Position numbers and translations under genes: made by a program. Positions 15,183-23,482 of a stretch of 64,000 nucleotides of DNA are shown one piece after another (positions within the stretch are counted from its first letter, which is position 1; the number at the start of each line of letters is the position of its first letter). Source of the DNA: Paenibacillus alkaliterrae (GTDB lineage: Bacteria; Bacillota; Bacilli; Paenibacillales; Paenibacillaceae); the NCBI RefSeq assembly GCF_021532375.1, contig NZ_JAKGAP010000031.1, forward strand, positions 1-64,000, read 5' to 3'. Under the pieces are notes generated by a model. That model was not told where the DNA came from and searched no databases. It saw only the letters and a list, made by a program, of their open reading frames with translations.

Positions 15183-16403
15183 CTAGCCCTGCCGCTTCAG
15201 CTTATAGACGAACTGTCCGATCCGCTCTATCGCTTCGGTCAGATTCGCGACGGAGGTCGCGTACGAGCAGCGAAGATGCCCTTCGCCCCCGAGACCGAAT
15301 ACATCGCCCGGCACTGCCGCAACGTTTGCCTCGTCAAGCAACCGCTGCGCGAACTGCTCGCTCGTCAGCCCTGTCGACGCAATCGATGGGAAGGCATAAA
15401 ATGCACCTTGCGGCTCGTGGCATGAAAGCCCGATTTCCCGGAAGCCCTTTACCACGAGGCGCCGCCGCTGATTATAAGCCTCAACCATCCTATCCTTTTC
15501 TTCCAGACCATGCTGCAGCGCTTCAAGTGCAGCGTATTGCGCCATAATCGGAGCGCACATGACGGTGTACTGATGAATCTTGAGCATCGCTGCGATAAGG
15601 TCGCTGTGACCGCAAGCATAGCCCATCCGCCAGCCCGTCATCGCAAAGGCTTTGGAAAAGCCGCTGACCAGAATCGTACGGTCCTTCATACCCGGCATTG
15701 CCGCAAAGCTCACATGCTTCGAGCCGTAAGAAAGCTCCGCATAAATCTCATCAGAAATGACAATAAGGTCATTCTCTTCAACAAGCTTGGCAATCGGCAG
15801 CCAATCCTCGAACGTCATCGTTCCGCCTGTCGGATTGCTGGGATAACATAAAATGAGTACTTTCGAACGCGGTGTAATAACAGCCTTCAGCGACTCCGCC
15901 TTCAGCTTGAACTCATCCTTCGCATAGGTTTCGATCCCTACGGGTTTCCCCCCGCTGAGAGCCGTTATAGGGGAATAAGAAATATAGCATGGCTCTGGAA
16001 TGAGTATTTCGTCGCCAGGCGCAATTAAGGCCCGAAGCGCAAGATCAATCGCTTCGCTGCCGCCTACCGTAACAAGAACTTCTGTTGCCGGATTATATTC
16101 CACCGAGAATTGATCATGCAAATATTGGCCGATTGCCCCGCGAAGCTCAGGCATACCGGCGTTTGACGTATACTGCGTCTTTCCCGTTTCCAGCGAATAA
16201 ACCGCTGCTTCCCGAACATGCCATGGCGTGACGAAGTCAGGCTCTCCGACTCCTAGAGTGATGACATCCTTACGCGTGCTGACCAAATCAAAAAACCGGC
16301 GGATACCCGACGGTTTGATGCCCCGAACGAGCGGGGACAAATAATCAGCCATCGTTTGTTGCTGCACGGATACGGAGGGTTGTTTCTGTTCATCTCTAAT
16401 CAT
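15183..16403 (-). CDS. alaT: Alanine-type aminotransferase AlaT
   Basis: A 406-residue fold-type I aminotransferase. Motifs: ITLGVGEPDFVTPWHVREAA, TQYTSNAGMPELR, LVTVGGSEAIDLALRALI, LILCYPSNPTGGTM, VISDEIYAELSYG and ILVSGFSKAFAMTGWRMGY with the PLP Lys. LRCSYATSVANLTEAIERIG carries the carboxylate Arg. The gene directly follows an Lrp/AsnC regulator, the same arrangement as alaR-alaT (yugG-yugH) of B. subtilis, where the enzyme makes alanine from pyruvate. The start at MIRDEQ was chosen for the AAGGGTGAA site. Substrate is inferred from synteny. Confidence 0.85.
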   Translation of the reverse strand: MIRDEQKQPSVSVQQQTMADYLSPLVRGIKPSGIRRFFDLVSTRKDVITLGVGEPDFVTPWHVREAAVYSLETGKTQYTSNAGMPELRGAIGQYLHDQFSVEYNPATEVLVTVGGSEAIDLALRALIAPGDEILIPEPCYISYSPITALSGGKPVGIETYAKDEFKLKAESLKAVITPRSKVLILCYPSNPTGGTMTFEDWLPIAKLVEENDLIVISDEIYAELSYGSKHVSFAAMPGMKDRTILVSGFSKAFAMTGWRMGYACGHSDLIAAMLKIHQYTVMCAPIMAQYAALEALQHGLEEKDRMVEAYNQRRRLVVKGFREIGLSCHEPQGAFYAFPSIASTGLTSEQFAQRLLDEANVAAVPGDVFGLGGEGHLRCSYATSVANLTEAIERIGQFVYKLKRQG

Positions 16404-16418
16404 GGCCTTCACCCTTTT

Positions 16419-16910
16419 TTACGGCGAAACCATCAACCGATGGTCACCTTCATGCTCCTCGAAGATAATGCCGTCTTGTTTGTATTTTTTCAATATGAAA
16501 AATGTCTTGGTCGATAATACCGCATCAATCGGCGATAATTTATTGGAAACGAAAGAGGCAACCTCTTTCAAATTTTTGCCTTCTACTTCAACAAGCAGAT
16601 CGTACGCGCCAGACATTAAGTATACCGATTTTACTTCCGGATATAAATAAATGCGCTCCGCGATTCCTTCGAACCCGCGCCCGCGCTCTGGTGTAATTTG
16701 AACTTCGATAAGTGCCGTCACCTTCTGGTCGTCGATCTTGCTCCAATTGACGACTGTCGCATACTTGACAATAATATGTTCGTTCTCAAGCTCGGCGATC
16801 GCCTGTTTCACTTCCACTGCCGGAACGGCAAGCATGGTTGCTATTAACTCGGCATCCCTTCTCGCGTCTTCCTTCAGCAGCTCTAACACCTTCAACTGTA
16901 ATTCGTTCAT
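16419..16910 (-). CDS. alaR: Lrp/AsnC-family regulator AlaR
   Basis: A 163-residue regulator with an N-terminal winged HTH (QLKVLELLKEDARRDAELIA, VKQAIAELENEHIIVKYATV) and a C-terminal RAM ligand-binding domain (VTALIEVQITPERGRGFEGI, VYLMSGAYDLLVEVEGKNLK). Lrp-type proteins sense amino acids as octamers. AlaR in B. subtilis activates alaRT. It lies six bases upstream of alaT, so it probably controls its own operon. Confidence 0.88.
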   Translation of the reverse strand: MNELQLKVLELLKEDARRDAELIATMLAVPAVEVKQAIAELENEHIIVKYATVVNWSKIDDQKVTALIEVQITPERGRGFEGIAERIYLYPEVKSVYLMSGAYDLLVEVEGKNLKEVASFVSNKLSPIDAVLSTKTFFILKKYKQDGIIFEEHEGDHRLMVSP

Positions 16911-16981
16911 CGTATAACTCCTTCCGGTAACGCCTGCGATTATAAAGAATATTTTACAACGAATTCAATTTTACTGCAAAG

Positions 16982-17011
16982 TAAAAAAACGAAAGGCCCC
17001 GAAGGGCCTTT
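16982..17011 (-). terminator. Terminator of the CotF-like gene
   Basis: AAAGGCCC TTCG GGGCCTTT followed by TTTTTTT on the minus strand. The stem begins at the stop codon. Confidence 0.92.
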
Positions 17012-17411
17012 ACATGTAATAAGGTTGATTTCCTTGCTGCTGCTGATTGGTTTGCTGCTGCATCGCAGGCGTATAGAAAGTCTGGTTCTGCTGCTGTCCA
17101 AGATTTTGCTGCACGAATTGCGTCGTCTTTTGCTTCGTTTGCTGATACTGTTTCATTTGCTTGTCAAGCTCCTGACGAAGCGCCGGCGAGGCTGCATTAT
17201 ACATATTGGCTTGCTGCATTGCCTGGAATAGCTGACCTTGAAGAGTCAAAGTACTGTTCATTAGCTTCGTGAACAATTGACGGATATCCGGACAAGTCGA
17301 TTCCGTTGCTGCCGTTGCATATTCGCGAACGACTCGCTTCAAATCGGACAGGATCGCGCCCGCCAAATCTTCCTCTGTCAAAATGGACTGTTTTTGTTGC
17401 TGCTGATACAT
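17010..17411 (-). CDS. CotF-family spore coat protein
   Basis: A 133-residue protein with a CotF-type helical core (ILTEEDLAGAILSDLKRVVR, YATAATESTCPDIRQLFTKL, TLTLQGQLFQAMQQANMY). Its Gln-rich tail (QQQTNQQQQGNQPYYM) is common in coat proteins. CotF relatives are abundant, ferritin-like helical bundles of the spore coat made in the mother cell late in sporulation. It is preceded by a small relative, as with the yraG-yraF genes of B. subtilis. Confidence 0.85.
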   Translation of the reverse strand: MYQQQQKQSILTEEDLAGAILSDLKRVVREYATAATESTCPDIRQLFTKLMNSTLTLQGQLFQAMQQANMYNAASPALRQELDKQMKQYQQTKQKTTQFVQQNLGQQQNQTFYTPAMQQQTNQQQQGNQPYYM

Positions 17412-17453
17412 AGCGAAATCCTCCTATCGTCTATTTCCGTGCGTTTATGCCGC

Positions 17454-17675
17454 TTATTGCTGCGGTTGAGTCGGTGCCATTTGTTGATGATGCTGAATCG
17501 CGTGAAGCAGCGAATCATAGTGGTTTTGGTGCGTTTGCAAAAATTGTAAGCTTAGATTTTGTAATGCGGGAGTTGTTCCCGTTACCGCTAATGCCGTGCA
17601 TTGCTTAATCAATAGTTCCTCATTCGACATCGAGTCTGCGATATACTCGAGCTCTTTTGCAGTCATTGGCTTCAT
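17454..17675 (-). CDS. Small CotF-like spore coat protein
   Basis: A 73-residue helical protein: MTAKELEYIADSMSNEELLI, KQCTALAVTGTTPALQNLSL, then QFLQTHQNHYDSLLHAIQHH and a short Gln/Pro tail. The pattern matches the small CotF partners that precede a full CotF-domain protein in spore formers. It is 42 bases upstream of the CotF-like gene and shares its terminator. Structural role in the coat is inferred from family and neighbours. Confidence 0.75.
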   Translation of the reverse strand: MKPMTAKELEYIADSMSNEELLIKQCTALAVTGTTPALQNLSLQFLQTHQNHYDSLLHAIQHHQQMAPTQPQQ

Positions 17676-17803
17676 CTGTCACCCTCCACAAAGTCTTTCT
17701 CCTTATTTCAGTGCCATGCGTATTATGACCAGATTTCCTTTTTTTATTTGTTTTGCTTCAGTTCTAATTTTCCGGATTGGATCAGCTTGAACTTAGCAGT
17801 AAA

Positions 17804-17856
17804 ACAAAAAAAGACCTTCCCTAAGCCAACGCATTAGCTGAGAGAGCAGTCTTTTG
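17804..17856 (-). terminator. Terminator after the DUF2642 coat gene
   Basis: An interrupted stem running from AAAGACTGCTCT to GGTCTTT is followed by TTTTTTTG on the minus strand. Confidence 0.75.
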
Positions 17857-17858
17857 GG

Positions 17859-18524
17859 TTACGGAATATGCACCGTCTTTACATGATCAAAGTGTAAAAA
17901 AACGGCGTTTCCGCTTGCGTTCGCAAGCTCGATCATATTTTGATCAAGGCTTTTCAATACGCCGATTTTATTCGGGTTTTCTCCTAAATCGAGCACGACA
18001 AATTCACCGATTAGTTTGCGCAGCTGTTGATCGAACGTTCTGGCGAGCGTTAAAGGCGAAGGCTTAAGCGGAAATTGCTCTGGCGTTAAGGTGTACGGCG
18101 TTACGTTCGGGTTGTACGGAATCAGGTATTTCAAATGTTGGAGCGAAATGATGACGGTATGATAAACAGGGGAGTAAAAGACAAAAAAATCATTCATGAC
18201 GGTCGTCAAGTAACCGTGGATGGGTTGATTCCCGGTAATGTAAATCTCCGAAAACATGCCTTTGGCATTCATTAATATTTTTCGATAAGAGATCGGCTCA
18301 TTATAAGGCTCAAAGGGCATTTCAGGCACTTCAAACTTTTCTCCATCCTGTGACAATATACGAAGCTGCTGAAGATGAATAAGCGGTACATACAAAAATT
18401 GCGTTCCGTTGTGCAGTACTAAAATATCCTGGCCAAACTCGATTAATTTTCCGCGTATCGGTGCCACTTTCCCTGAAATCACCAATTCAACCTGCCGGTC
18501 CAGCAGCGGATGACGGTTTTTCAT
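17859..18524 (-). CDS. DUF2642-type (CotB-related) spore coat protein
   Basis: A 221-residue protein with three small beta-barrel-like repeats. Each reads like V-G-k-G-x-L-x-x-F/V-G-x-D-I/Y-x-V (VAPIRGKLIEFGQDILVLHN; NQPIHGYLTTVMNDFFVFYS; IGEFVVLDLGENPNKIGVLK). Each ends in a hydrophobic strand plus H-x-K-x-h. These LSM-like DUF2642 repeats are characteristic of CotB and related coat proteins of spore formers. AAAGGAGG lies 8 bases before the ATG. It follows the CotB-like gene on the same strand. No membrane segment or signal peptide is seen, as expected for a mother-cell product. Confidence 0.7.
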   Translation of the reverse strand: MKNRHPLLDRQVELVISGKVAPIRGKLIEFGQDILVLHNGTQFLYVPLIHLQQLRILSQDGEKFEVPEMPFEPYNEPISYRKILMNAKGMFSEIYITGNQPIHGYLTTVMNDFFVFYSPVYHTVIISLQHLKYLIPYNPNVTPYTLTPEQFPLKPSPLTLARTFDQQLRKLIGEFVVLDLGENPNKIGVLKSLDQNMIELANASGNAVFLHFDHVKTVHIP

Positions 18525-18595
18525 GCGATCAACCTCCTTTCATCCGAGTAGATAGAAGAACCGGACAAGGGTACTTACCTTTGCCCGGAAATCCA

Positions 18596-19345
18596 TTAAA
18601 CTTTATTTATCATACGGCGAGTCGTTTTTGGAGTTGTTATTACAGAAGCTGCATTGGCACTTTTCTTTCCGCCGCTGCGGTTGCCGCCAGTACGGCTGCC
18701 GCCTGTACGGTTGCCTTGTGTTTTATAATTTTTGTTACAGTCTTTATGGCCGTCGGATTTCTTGTCATTTGTTGATTTGATCGATTTGATTTGCTCAATC
18801 GGAATTTGCAGCGTATCTTCGCCGTCAACGAGCAGGACCGAATCCTTGCATACTTGCGCGAGAAAGCCCTCTACCTTTTCGGGTCCGCCCGTGTTGATTT
18901 GTACGAAAGTTTGATTTAACGCGCGAAGGACTTCTTTAAAGTTGTCGGCCTTAATAAAGTCATGCTTATGGTGTCCGGATTTATGGCAGCATTTGTGATC
19001 GGATTTATGGCAGTATTTTTTGTCGGATTTATGTCCGCTTTTGTGTCCGCTTTTGTTGCAGTCTTGTTTGCCATTTGTTTCGGTAATGCTTTTTACGTGG
19101 CTGGCAGCAACGTATACGATACCCTTCTTCGTTTTTACCACATAGTAGTCGCTTTTGACAGCCAGCAATTTGCCTTCAATCTTGTCCGGGCCGCCGCGGT
19201 TGATCTTTACGCATTTTCCGACTAAGCTATCAACGAAGTTTTCGTTGATGCAGGTATTGCTCTTATGATGATTGAAGCTTTTGAAGCGATTGTCATACAT
19301 ATCCATTTGTCCCGCAACATTACGATAGTTCCAGCAATAATTCAT
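18596..19345 (-). CDS. CotB-like spore coat protein with Lys/His/Ser-rich linker and GGNRT tail
   Basis: A 249-residue protein with two DUF2642 repeats, residues about 40-90 (LVGKCVKINRGGPDKIEGKL, YYVVKTKKGIVYVAASHVKS) and about 145-195 (TFVQINTGGPEKVEGFLAQV, SVLLVDGEDTLQIPIEQIKS). Between them is a stretch of KSGHKSGHKSDKKYCHKSDH repeats rich in His, Cys, Lys and Ser. The tail repeats GNRTGGSRTGGNRSGGKK. In B. subtilis, CotB has a Ser/Lys-rich C-terminal region phosphorylated by CotH; the Ser/Lys repeats here are plausible equivalents. It faces away from the CotG-like and CotH genes. His/Cys clusters might bind metal; that is speculation. Confidence 0.75.
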   Translation of the reverse strand: MNYCWNYRNVAGQMDMYDNRFKSFNHHKSNTCINENFVDSLVGKCVKINRGGPDKIEGKLLAVKSDYYVVKTKKGIVYVAASHVKSITETNGKQDCNKSGHKSGHKSDKKYCHKSDHKCCHKSGHHKHDFIKADNFKEVLRALNQTFVQINTGGPEKVEGFLAQVCKDSVLLVDGEDTLQIPIEQIKSIKSTNDKKSDGHKDCNKNYKTQGNRTGGSRTGGNRSGGKKSANAASVITTPKTTRRMINKV

Positions 19346-19632
19346 AAATAAATCCCTCCGATAATTTCGTTAATAATAGATTTGAAATCTTTCATCACAG
19401 CCGACACCTATCAATCTTGTAACGAGCATGATGTTTGAATTATCGTGAGCATCCCTCCGATTCTTGATTTCTTCATTTATCATGGGAGTCGATATGCAAT
19501 ATAATTATATGTATCCCACATAGCTGAGGTACTAGATTACTATCTATTTATTAAAGATTAAGCAAATAACCCGTTACGAATACTAGAGTTGAGTCATAGC
19601 TTATAGTATCTTCATATAAGGAGTTGTTTGAA
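19346..19632. promoter_or_regulatory. Divergent control region of the CotB-like and CotG-like genes
   Basis: 287 AT-rich bases separate two divergent coat genes. CATATAA-type strings occur on both strands near 19505-19520 and 19613-19619, loosely like sigma-K -10 elements, but no confident -35/-10 pair was found. Confidence 0.35.
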
Positions 19633-19956
19633 TTGTCCAAAAAAAAGAACGGTAAAGAAAAGCAAAACGTAAATGCAAAGAATACTGGAGGTAACCGCAC
19701 TGACGGCAACCGGACAGGCGGCAACCAATCCGGGGGTGATAAATCTGTCGGTAAGAAAAGCGGCGGCAACCAATCCGCGGGGCATAAATCCGTTGGTACG
19801 AAAAGCGGCGGCAACCAATCCGGAGGGCATAAATCCGTTGGTACGAAAAGCGGCGGCAACCAGTCACTCGGCAACCGCTCTGACGGTGTCGATCCAGCCG
19901 TCCAAACAGAAGCAACTAGCATAGATTCCGGCTTAGTGTTTGAAATTACGCTTTAA
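19633..19956 (+). CDS. CotG-like repetitive spore coat protein
   Basis: A 107-residue low-complexity protein. After MSKKKNGKEKQ it has tandem 15-residue units of the form GGNQSGGHKSVGTKS (45-base DNA units, two almost identical), preceded by GGNRTDGNRTGG, then an acidic tail (DPAVQTEATSIDSG). Ser, Lys and Gly dominate. CotG of B. subtilis is likewise a tandem-repeat Ser/Lys/Arg protein phosphorylated by CotH. The start at the TTG of MSKKK was chosen for AAGGAG 11 bases upstream; another TTG lies three codons earlier. The repeats are prone to copy-number change. Followed by a terminator and then cotH. Confidence 0.65.
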   Translation: MSKKKNGKEKQNVNAKNTGGNRTDGNRTGGNQSGGDKSVGKKSGGNQSAGHKSVGTKSGGNQSGGHKSVGTKSGGNQSLGNRSDGVDPAVQTEATSIDSGLVFEITL

Positions 19957-20032
19957 CAAGCGTAAACGACTTTCTTATATTTTTAAAAAACGGTGACCAT
20001 CCAGGCATCGGCTGAATACGGTAAATAAGATA

Positions 20033-20065
20033 AAAAGCCTATCGTTTAACGGTAGGCTTTATCTT
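20033..20065 (+). terminator. Terminator after the CotG-like gene
   Basis: AAGCCTATCG TTTAA CGGTAGGCTTT followed by ATCTTTT. It lies between the CotG-like gene and cotH, so cotH has its own promoter or relies on readthrough. Confidence 0.8.
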
Positions 20066-20085
20066 TTGCCTCGGGAGATGATTAG

Positions 20086-21156
20086 ATGGCTGCTGAAATA
20101 TTGCCTGTCCGCTCCATTCGGATCGATGAAGCCGATCTGCAAGAAATTAGAAGCAATGCATGGGGTAAAGCGTTCAAGCCGGCCGAGCTGAAGCTAGGGG
20201 AGAAAACCTATAAAGCTATGTTCGGGCTGCGGGGCGGTCACACGCGTAATTATTCTAAGAAATCGTATGAAGTACGAATAAAGGATGGCAAAACGCTTCA
20301 TTGGAATGCTGAGTACGATGATCCATCGATGATGCGAAACGCGTTGTCTTTCTACTTTTTCAATAAAATCGGGGTACCCTCGCCTGAAACGAAACATTTT
20401 TGGCTTATTATTAATGATGTGCCGCAGGGCGTATACTTAGAGATCGAAGCGGTTGACCGGTTATTTTTCGAGAAAAGGCGCATAGGCTACCGCTCGCTTA
20501 TTTATGCCGTGAACGACAGTGCTGACTTTAGCTTAATTGATCCGGAATCAAAGGCCTTAAAGCCTTCGTTATTCGATGGTTATGAAATCGTACACGGGAA
20601 GACCGGCACTAAGAGCAGATTAGTATCGTTTGTACGCCATTTAAACCGGAGGTCCGGCAAAAGCTTAGGCGTCTTTACCGTCCGCAGACTGGATATTTCC
20701 CAATATTTATTATGGCTGGCAGGTGCTGTACTGACTGGGAATTATGACGGATTTGATCAAAACTACGCTTTATACGAGCATCGATTAAGCGGAAAATATC
20801 GGATCATTCCGTGGGATTACGAGGGAACCTGGGGAAGGAATTGCTATGGTAAGCCATGCGGCAGCGATCTTGTTCGTTTCCAAGGCTATAATAAGCTGAC
20901 CAAAAAGCTGTTTATGTTTCCGGCCTGCCGCAGAAAGTACAAGAGCATAATGAAGAGGCTTCTTCAAACGGCCTTCACGGTCGATCAGCTTAAGCCGGTT
21001 ATTCACAACATGCATATCAAGCTGTCACCGGCTATTCGCAATGATTATACCCGCAAGGCAAGCTTCGATACTTTTCTCTCGGAGCCTGCATTCATCCATG
21101 AATATATTATGGAACGGCGTGAAATTTTGCAGCAATCGCTGCGGGAGTGGGGCTAA
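20086..21156 (+). CDS. cotH: CotH-family spore coat protein kinase
   Basis: A 356-residue atypical protein kinase. It shows ELKLGEKTYKAMFGLRGGHT with SKKSYEVRIKDGK (nucleotide-binding strand region), VPQGVYLEIEAVDRLFFEKR, WLAGAVLTGNYDGFDQNYAL (catalytic N-x-D region) and YRIIPWDYEGTWGRNCYGKP, the conserved metal-binding IPWDxxxTWG. CotH kinases phosphorylate Ser residues of CotB and CotG during coat assembly. Its neighbours here are a CotG-like and a CotB-like protein, the same grouping as in B. subtilis. GGGAG lies upstream of the ATG. Confidence in the family is high; substrates are inferred. Confidence 0.9.
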   Translation: MAAEILPVRSIRIDEADLQEIRSNAWGKAFKPAELKLGEKTYKAMFGLRGGHTRNYSKKSYEVRIKDGKTLHWNAEYDDPSMMRNALSFYFFNKIGVPSPETKHFWLIINDVPQGVYLEIEAVDRLFFEKRRIGYRSLIYAVNDSADFSLIDPESKALKPSLFDGYEIVHGKTGTKSRLVSFVRHLNRRSGKSLGVFTVRRLDISQYLLWLAGAVLTGNYDGFDQNYALYEHRLSGKYRIIPWDYEGTWGRNCYGKPCGSDLVRFQGYNKLTKKLFMFPACRRKYKSIMKRLLQTAFTVDQLKPVIHNMHIKLSPAIRNDYTRKASFDTFLSEPAFIHEYIMERREILQQSLREWG

Positions 21157-21173
21157 GAAGCCCCATTCGATGC

Positions 21174-22091
21174 TTAAAATATATTCATGCTCAAATAACG
21201 TTCACCCGTGTCTGGAGCGATGCATAACACACGCTTACCAGCGCCAAGCCGCTTAGCAATTTGCATAGCCGCCCACACGGACGCACCTGACGAAGGTCCA
21301 AGCAGCAAGCCTTCGCGAGCAGCCAGGCTTCTCATCGTCGTCAAGGCATCTTCATCGGATACTTGAATGATTTGATCATAAACGGAAGTGTTAAGAATAG
21401 CCGGCACGAAGCCCGGGCTCGTACCGACCAGCTTATGCGGTCCGGGCTGTCCTCCCGACAGTACCGGCGAGCCCTGCGGTTCGACGACTGCTATATATAC
21501 GTCCGAAATAAGATCTTTGAGCACCTCGCCTGTCCCGGTAATCGTTCCTCCGGTTCCGGCCGTTGCGACGAAAGCATCCAGCTTTCCATCCGTTTGCCTC
21601 ATAATTTCCGCAGCCGTCGTTACTCTGTGAATATTAGGATTGGCTTCATTCTCGAATTGATTGGGAATGAAGCTGCCCGGATGCTCGGCCTGCAGCTCCA
21701 GCGCTTTGCGGATCGCTCCGGGCATCCGCTCCGCAGCGGGCGTCAGAACGACCTCGGCGCCGTAGGCCTGAAGCAGCTTAATCCGCTCCGCGGACATATT
21801 GTCCGGCATGACCAGAATCATTTTATAGCCTTTTGCAGCCGCGTTCATGGCAAGCCCGATGCCCGTATTACCGCTTGTCGGCTCGATAATCATGTCGCCC
21901 CGCCGAATCTGCCCGCGCTTCTCGGCATCTTGAATAAGAGAGAAAGCAGCGCGGTCCTTCACGCTCCCGCTCGGATTAAACCGCTCCAGCTTGACCAAAA
22001 CCTCGGCGCTGCCCGCCTCCTGAAGCCTGTTCAGCCGAACGACCGGCGTTGCTCCTATCAACTGCGTAATGTCAGAAACGATTCTTGGCAT
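21174..22091 (-). CDS. cysK: Cysteine synthase (O-acetylserine sulfhydrylase)
   Basis: A 305-residue fold-type II PLP enzyme that joins sulfide to O-acetylserine to make cysteine. The PLP Lys lies in ERFNPSGSVKDRAAFSLI. EPTSGNTGIGLAMNAAAKGY is the substrate loop, FVATAGTGGTITGTGEVLKD binds phosphate, and EGLLLGPSSGASVWAAMQIA is near the C-terminus. The start at MPRIVSD was chosen because GGGAGGTGA sits 5 bases before it; seven extra codons upstream lack a site. It lies 50 bases after an MFS gene and may be co-transcribed. Confidence 0.92.
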   Translation of the reverse strand: MPRIVSDITQLIGATPVVRLNRLQEAGSAEVLVKLERFNPSGSVKDRAAFSLIQDAEKRGQIRRGDMIIEPTSGNTGIGLAMNAAAKGYKMILVMPDNMSAERIKLLQAYGAEVVLTPAAERMPGAIRKALELQAEHPGSFIPNQFENEANPNIHRVTTAAEIMRQTDGKLDAFVATAGTGGTITGTGEVLKDLISDVYIAVVEPQGSPVLSGGQPGPHKLVGTSPGFVPAILNTSVYDQIIQVSDEDALTTMRSLAAREGLLLGPSSGASVWAAMQIAKRLGAGKRVLCIAPDTGERYLSMNIF

Positions 22092-22122
22092 AGCCTCACC
22101 TCCCTTCTTCAAGTGTTTATCC

Positions 22123-22173
22123 TTGTTGTTGTTGTTGTTGTTATTGTTGTTGTTGTTGTTGTTGCTGCTGCTG
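22123..22173 (-). repeat. CAA/CAG trinucleotide microsatellite at the end of the MFS gene
   Basis: On the minus strand: three CAG, seven CAA, one TAA, six CAA. The TAA is the stop codon of the MFS gene and is one base away from CAA. Without it the poly-Gln tail would run seven residues more to a glycine and the next TAA. Confidence 0.95.
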
Positions 22174-23355
22174 CAAAAACGGCTTCATAAACCACCAGCC
22201 CGCGATCGGAACGACACCGACGGCAAACAGAAGCCAAGTAATCGCAACCGGAGAATGGTTCAGCGGCAAAACGATCAAATACGAGGATAAACCGATAATT
22301 CTGCCGATGACGAGTCCCGCTTCCCGCAGAACGATAAACTCCTCGCGCTCCCTCGCGCTTTCCTCCGATTGCCCGATGAGATCGAATACTCTGGAGGTCA
22401 TCGGAATAATGTATAACGGCATAAACAAGGAAGTGCCGATACCAAACATCAGCAAGGTAATATACGATACTTCCCAAAATAACGGTAAAATAACGACGGC
22501 AATCATCACAACGCCGACTAGCATCACGATTTTACGGTTGTTTTTATTCAGCATTTTACCGATAATCCAGAAGCTGATTAAGGCAACAAGCGATGTGATC
22601 AACGAGAACGTCCCCAACTTACTCTCGTCCTGTGTCGCAACATAGACGGTCAGCCCGACAAGAAACGCAAAAACTCCCTCGCGCACGCCCTGTGCCGCGA
22701 TTGCCGGCAGCATGCGCCTCCATGGATTTCCTTTTTGCCGGAGCTGCTGAACGCCGTGCTTCCAATTATAAGTTCCATGAACACGCCTTTTCTTTAACCA
22801 GAAGCTTAACACGACGCTTATCGAGAAAATAATGAGCGACAGCGTAAATATGAATCGATACCCCTTCTCGCCCTGCATTGACGTAATTAGCAAGCCTGAA
22901 ACCCAGGGGGCAACAATGCCGGCAGCGGAGCCGAGAAGACCTGCCCAGCCGTTATAGCGGTCGCGATTATCCGGACCGGTCACTTCGAAATAAACGACAT
23001 TAAATGCAATCCAAAAAAATCCAAGCGCCATTCCGTTCAAAATGCCGAGCGGCACGCCGTATGCCTTCGCTTGCTGTCCGAGCAGCAGCACCGTGCTGTA
23101 GAAGACGCCTGACAATATAATGCCGATGCGCAGGCTTATCATTTTGTCATGCTCTTTGACCCATTTTCCGGCTACATAGAACGTTAATCCGCCCATCACA
23201 TACTGACCTAACGTGAACCAGCCGATAAGCATGTAAGACTGGCTTGCTTTCCATAAGTACACCGGCACGAAAGTGCCGGACAATGCGTTCGCCACGCCAT
23301 AAAGCGCTTGGACGATCAGCAGCAGCACGCCTTGTCCGCCTAAAGCTTTTGCCAA
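22141..23355 (-). CDS. Major facilitator superfamily transporter with poly-Gln C-terminus
   Basis: A 404-residue membrane protein with about 12 hydrophobic segments, a large cytoplasmic loop near residue 200 (LKKRRVHGTYNWKHGVQQLR) and WIAFNVVYFEVTGPDNRDRY in the first half. The second half begins MLPAIAAQGVREGVFAFLVG. Layout fits an MFS exporter of unknown substrate, near the YqgE type. The start is a TTG with AAGGAGAA 7 bases upstream. The last ten residues are all Gln, encoded by a CAA/CAG repeat that is cut by an in-phase TAA. Length change in the repeat would only alter the tail. Confidence 0.75.
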   Translation of the reverse strand: MAKALGGQGVLLLIVQALYGVANALSGTFVPVYLWKASQSYMLIGWFTLGQYVMGGLTFYVAGKWVKEHDKMISLRIGIILSGVFYSTVLLLGQQAKAYGVPLGILNGMALGFFWIAFNVVYFEVTGPDNRDRYNGWAGLLGSAAGIVAPWVSGLLITSMQGEKGYRFIFTLSLIIFSISVVLSFWLKKRRVHGTYNWKHGVQQLRQKGNPWRRMLPAIAAQGVREGVFAFLVGLTVYVATQDESKLGTFSLITSLVALISFWIIGKMLNKNNRKIVMLVGVVMIAVVILPLFWEVSYITLLMFGIGTSLFMPLYIIPMTSRVFDLIGQSEESAREREEFIVLREAGLVIGRIIGLSSYLIVLPLNHSPVAITWLLFAVGVVPIAGWWFMKPFLQQQQQQQQQQ

Positions 23356-23482
23356 AACGATTCTCCTTCCGTAAGATAGAACGCGATTAAGCGTTGCTAT
23401 CCGTTCACGTGGTTAGAATTACGTTTTGTAAGATTCCCTTATCCGCGGCAAGCCATGCCCGTCCATTTTTGCCAGCAGCGCA

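Noticed and set aside
19551-19922. Minus-strand Pro/Leu-rich repeat frames opposite the CotG-like gene
   Set aside because: They mirror the 45-base repeats of the plus-strand gene, which has the ribosome site, terminator and biologically sensible composition.
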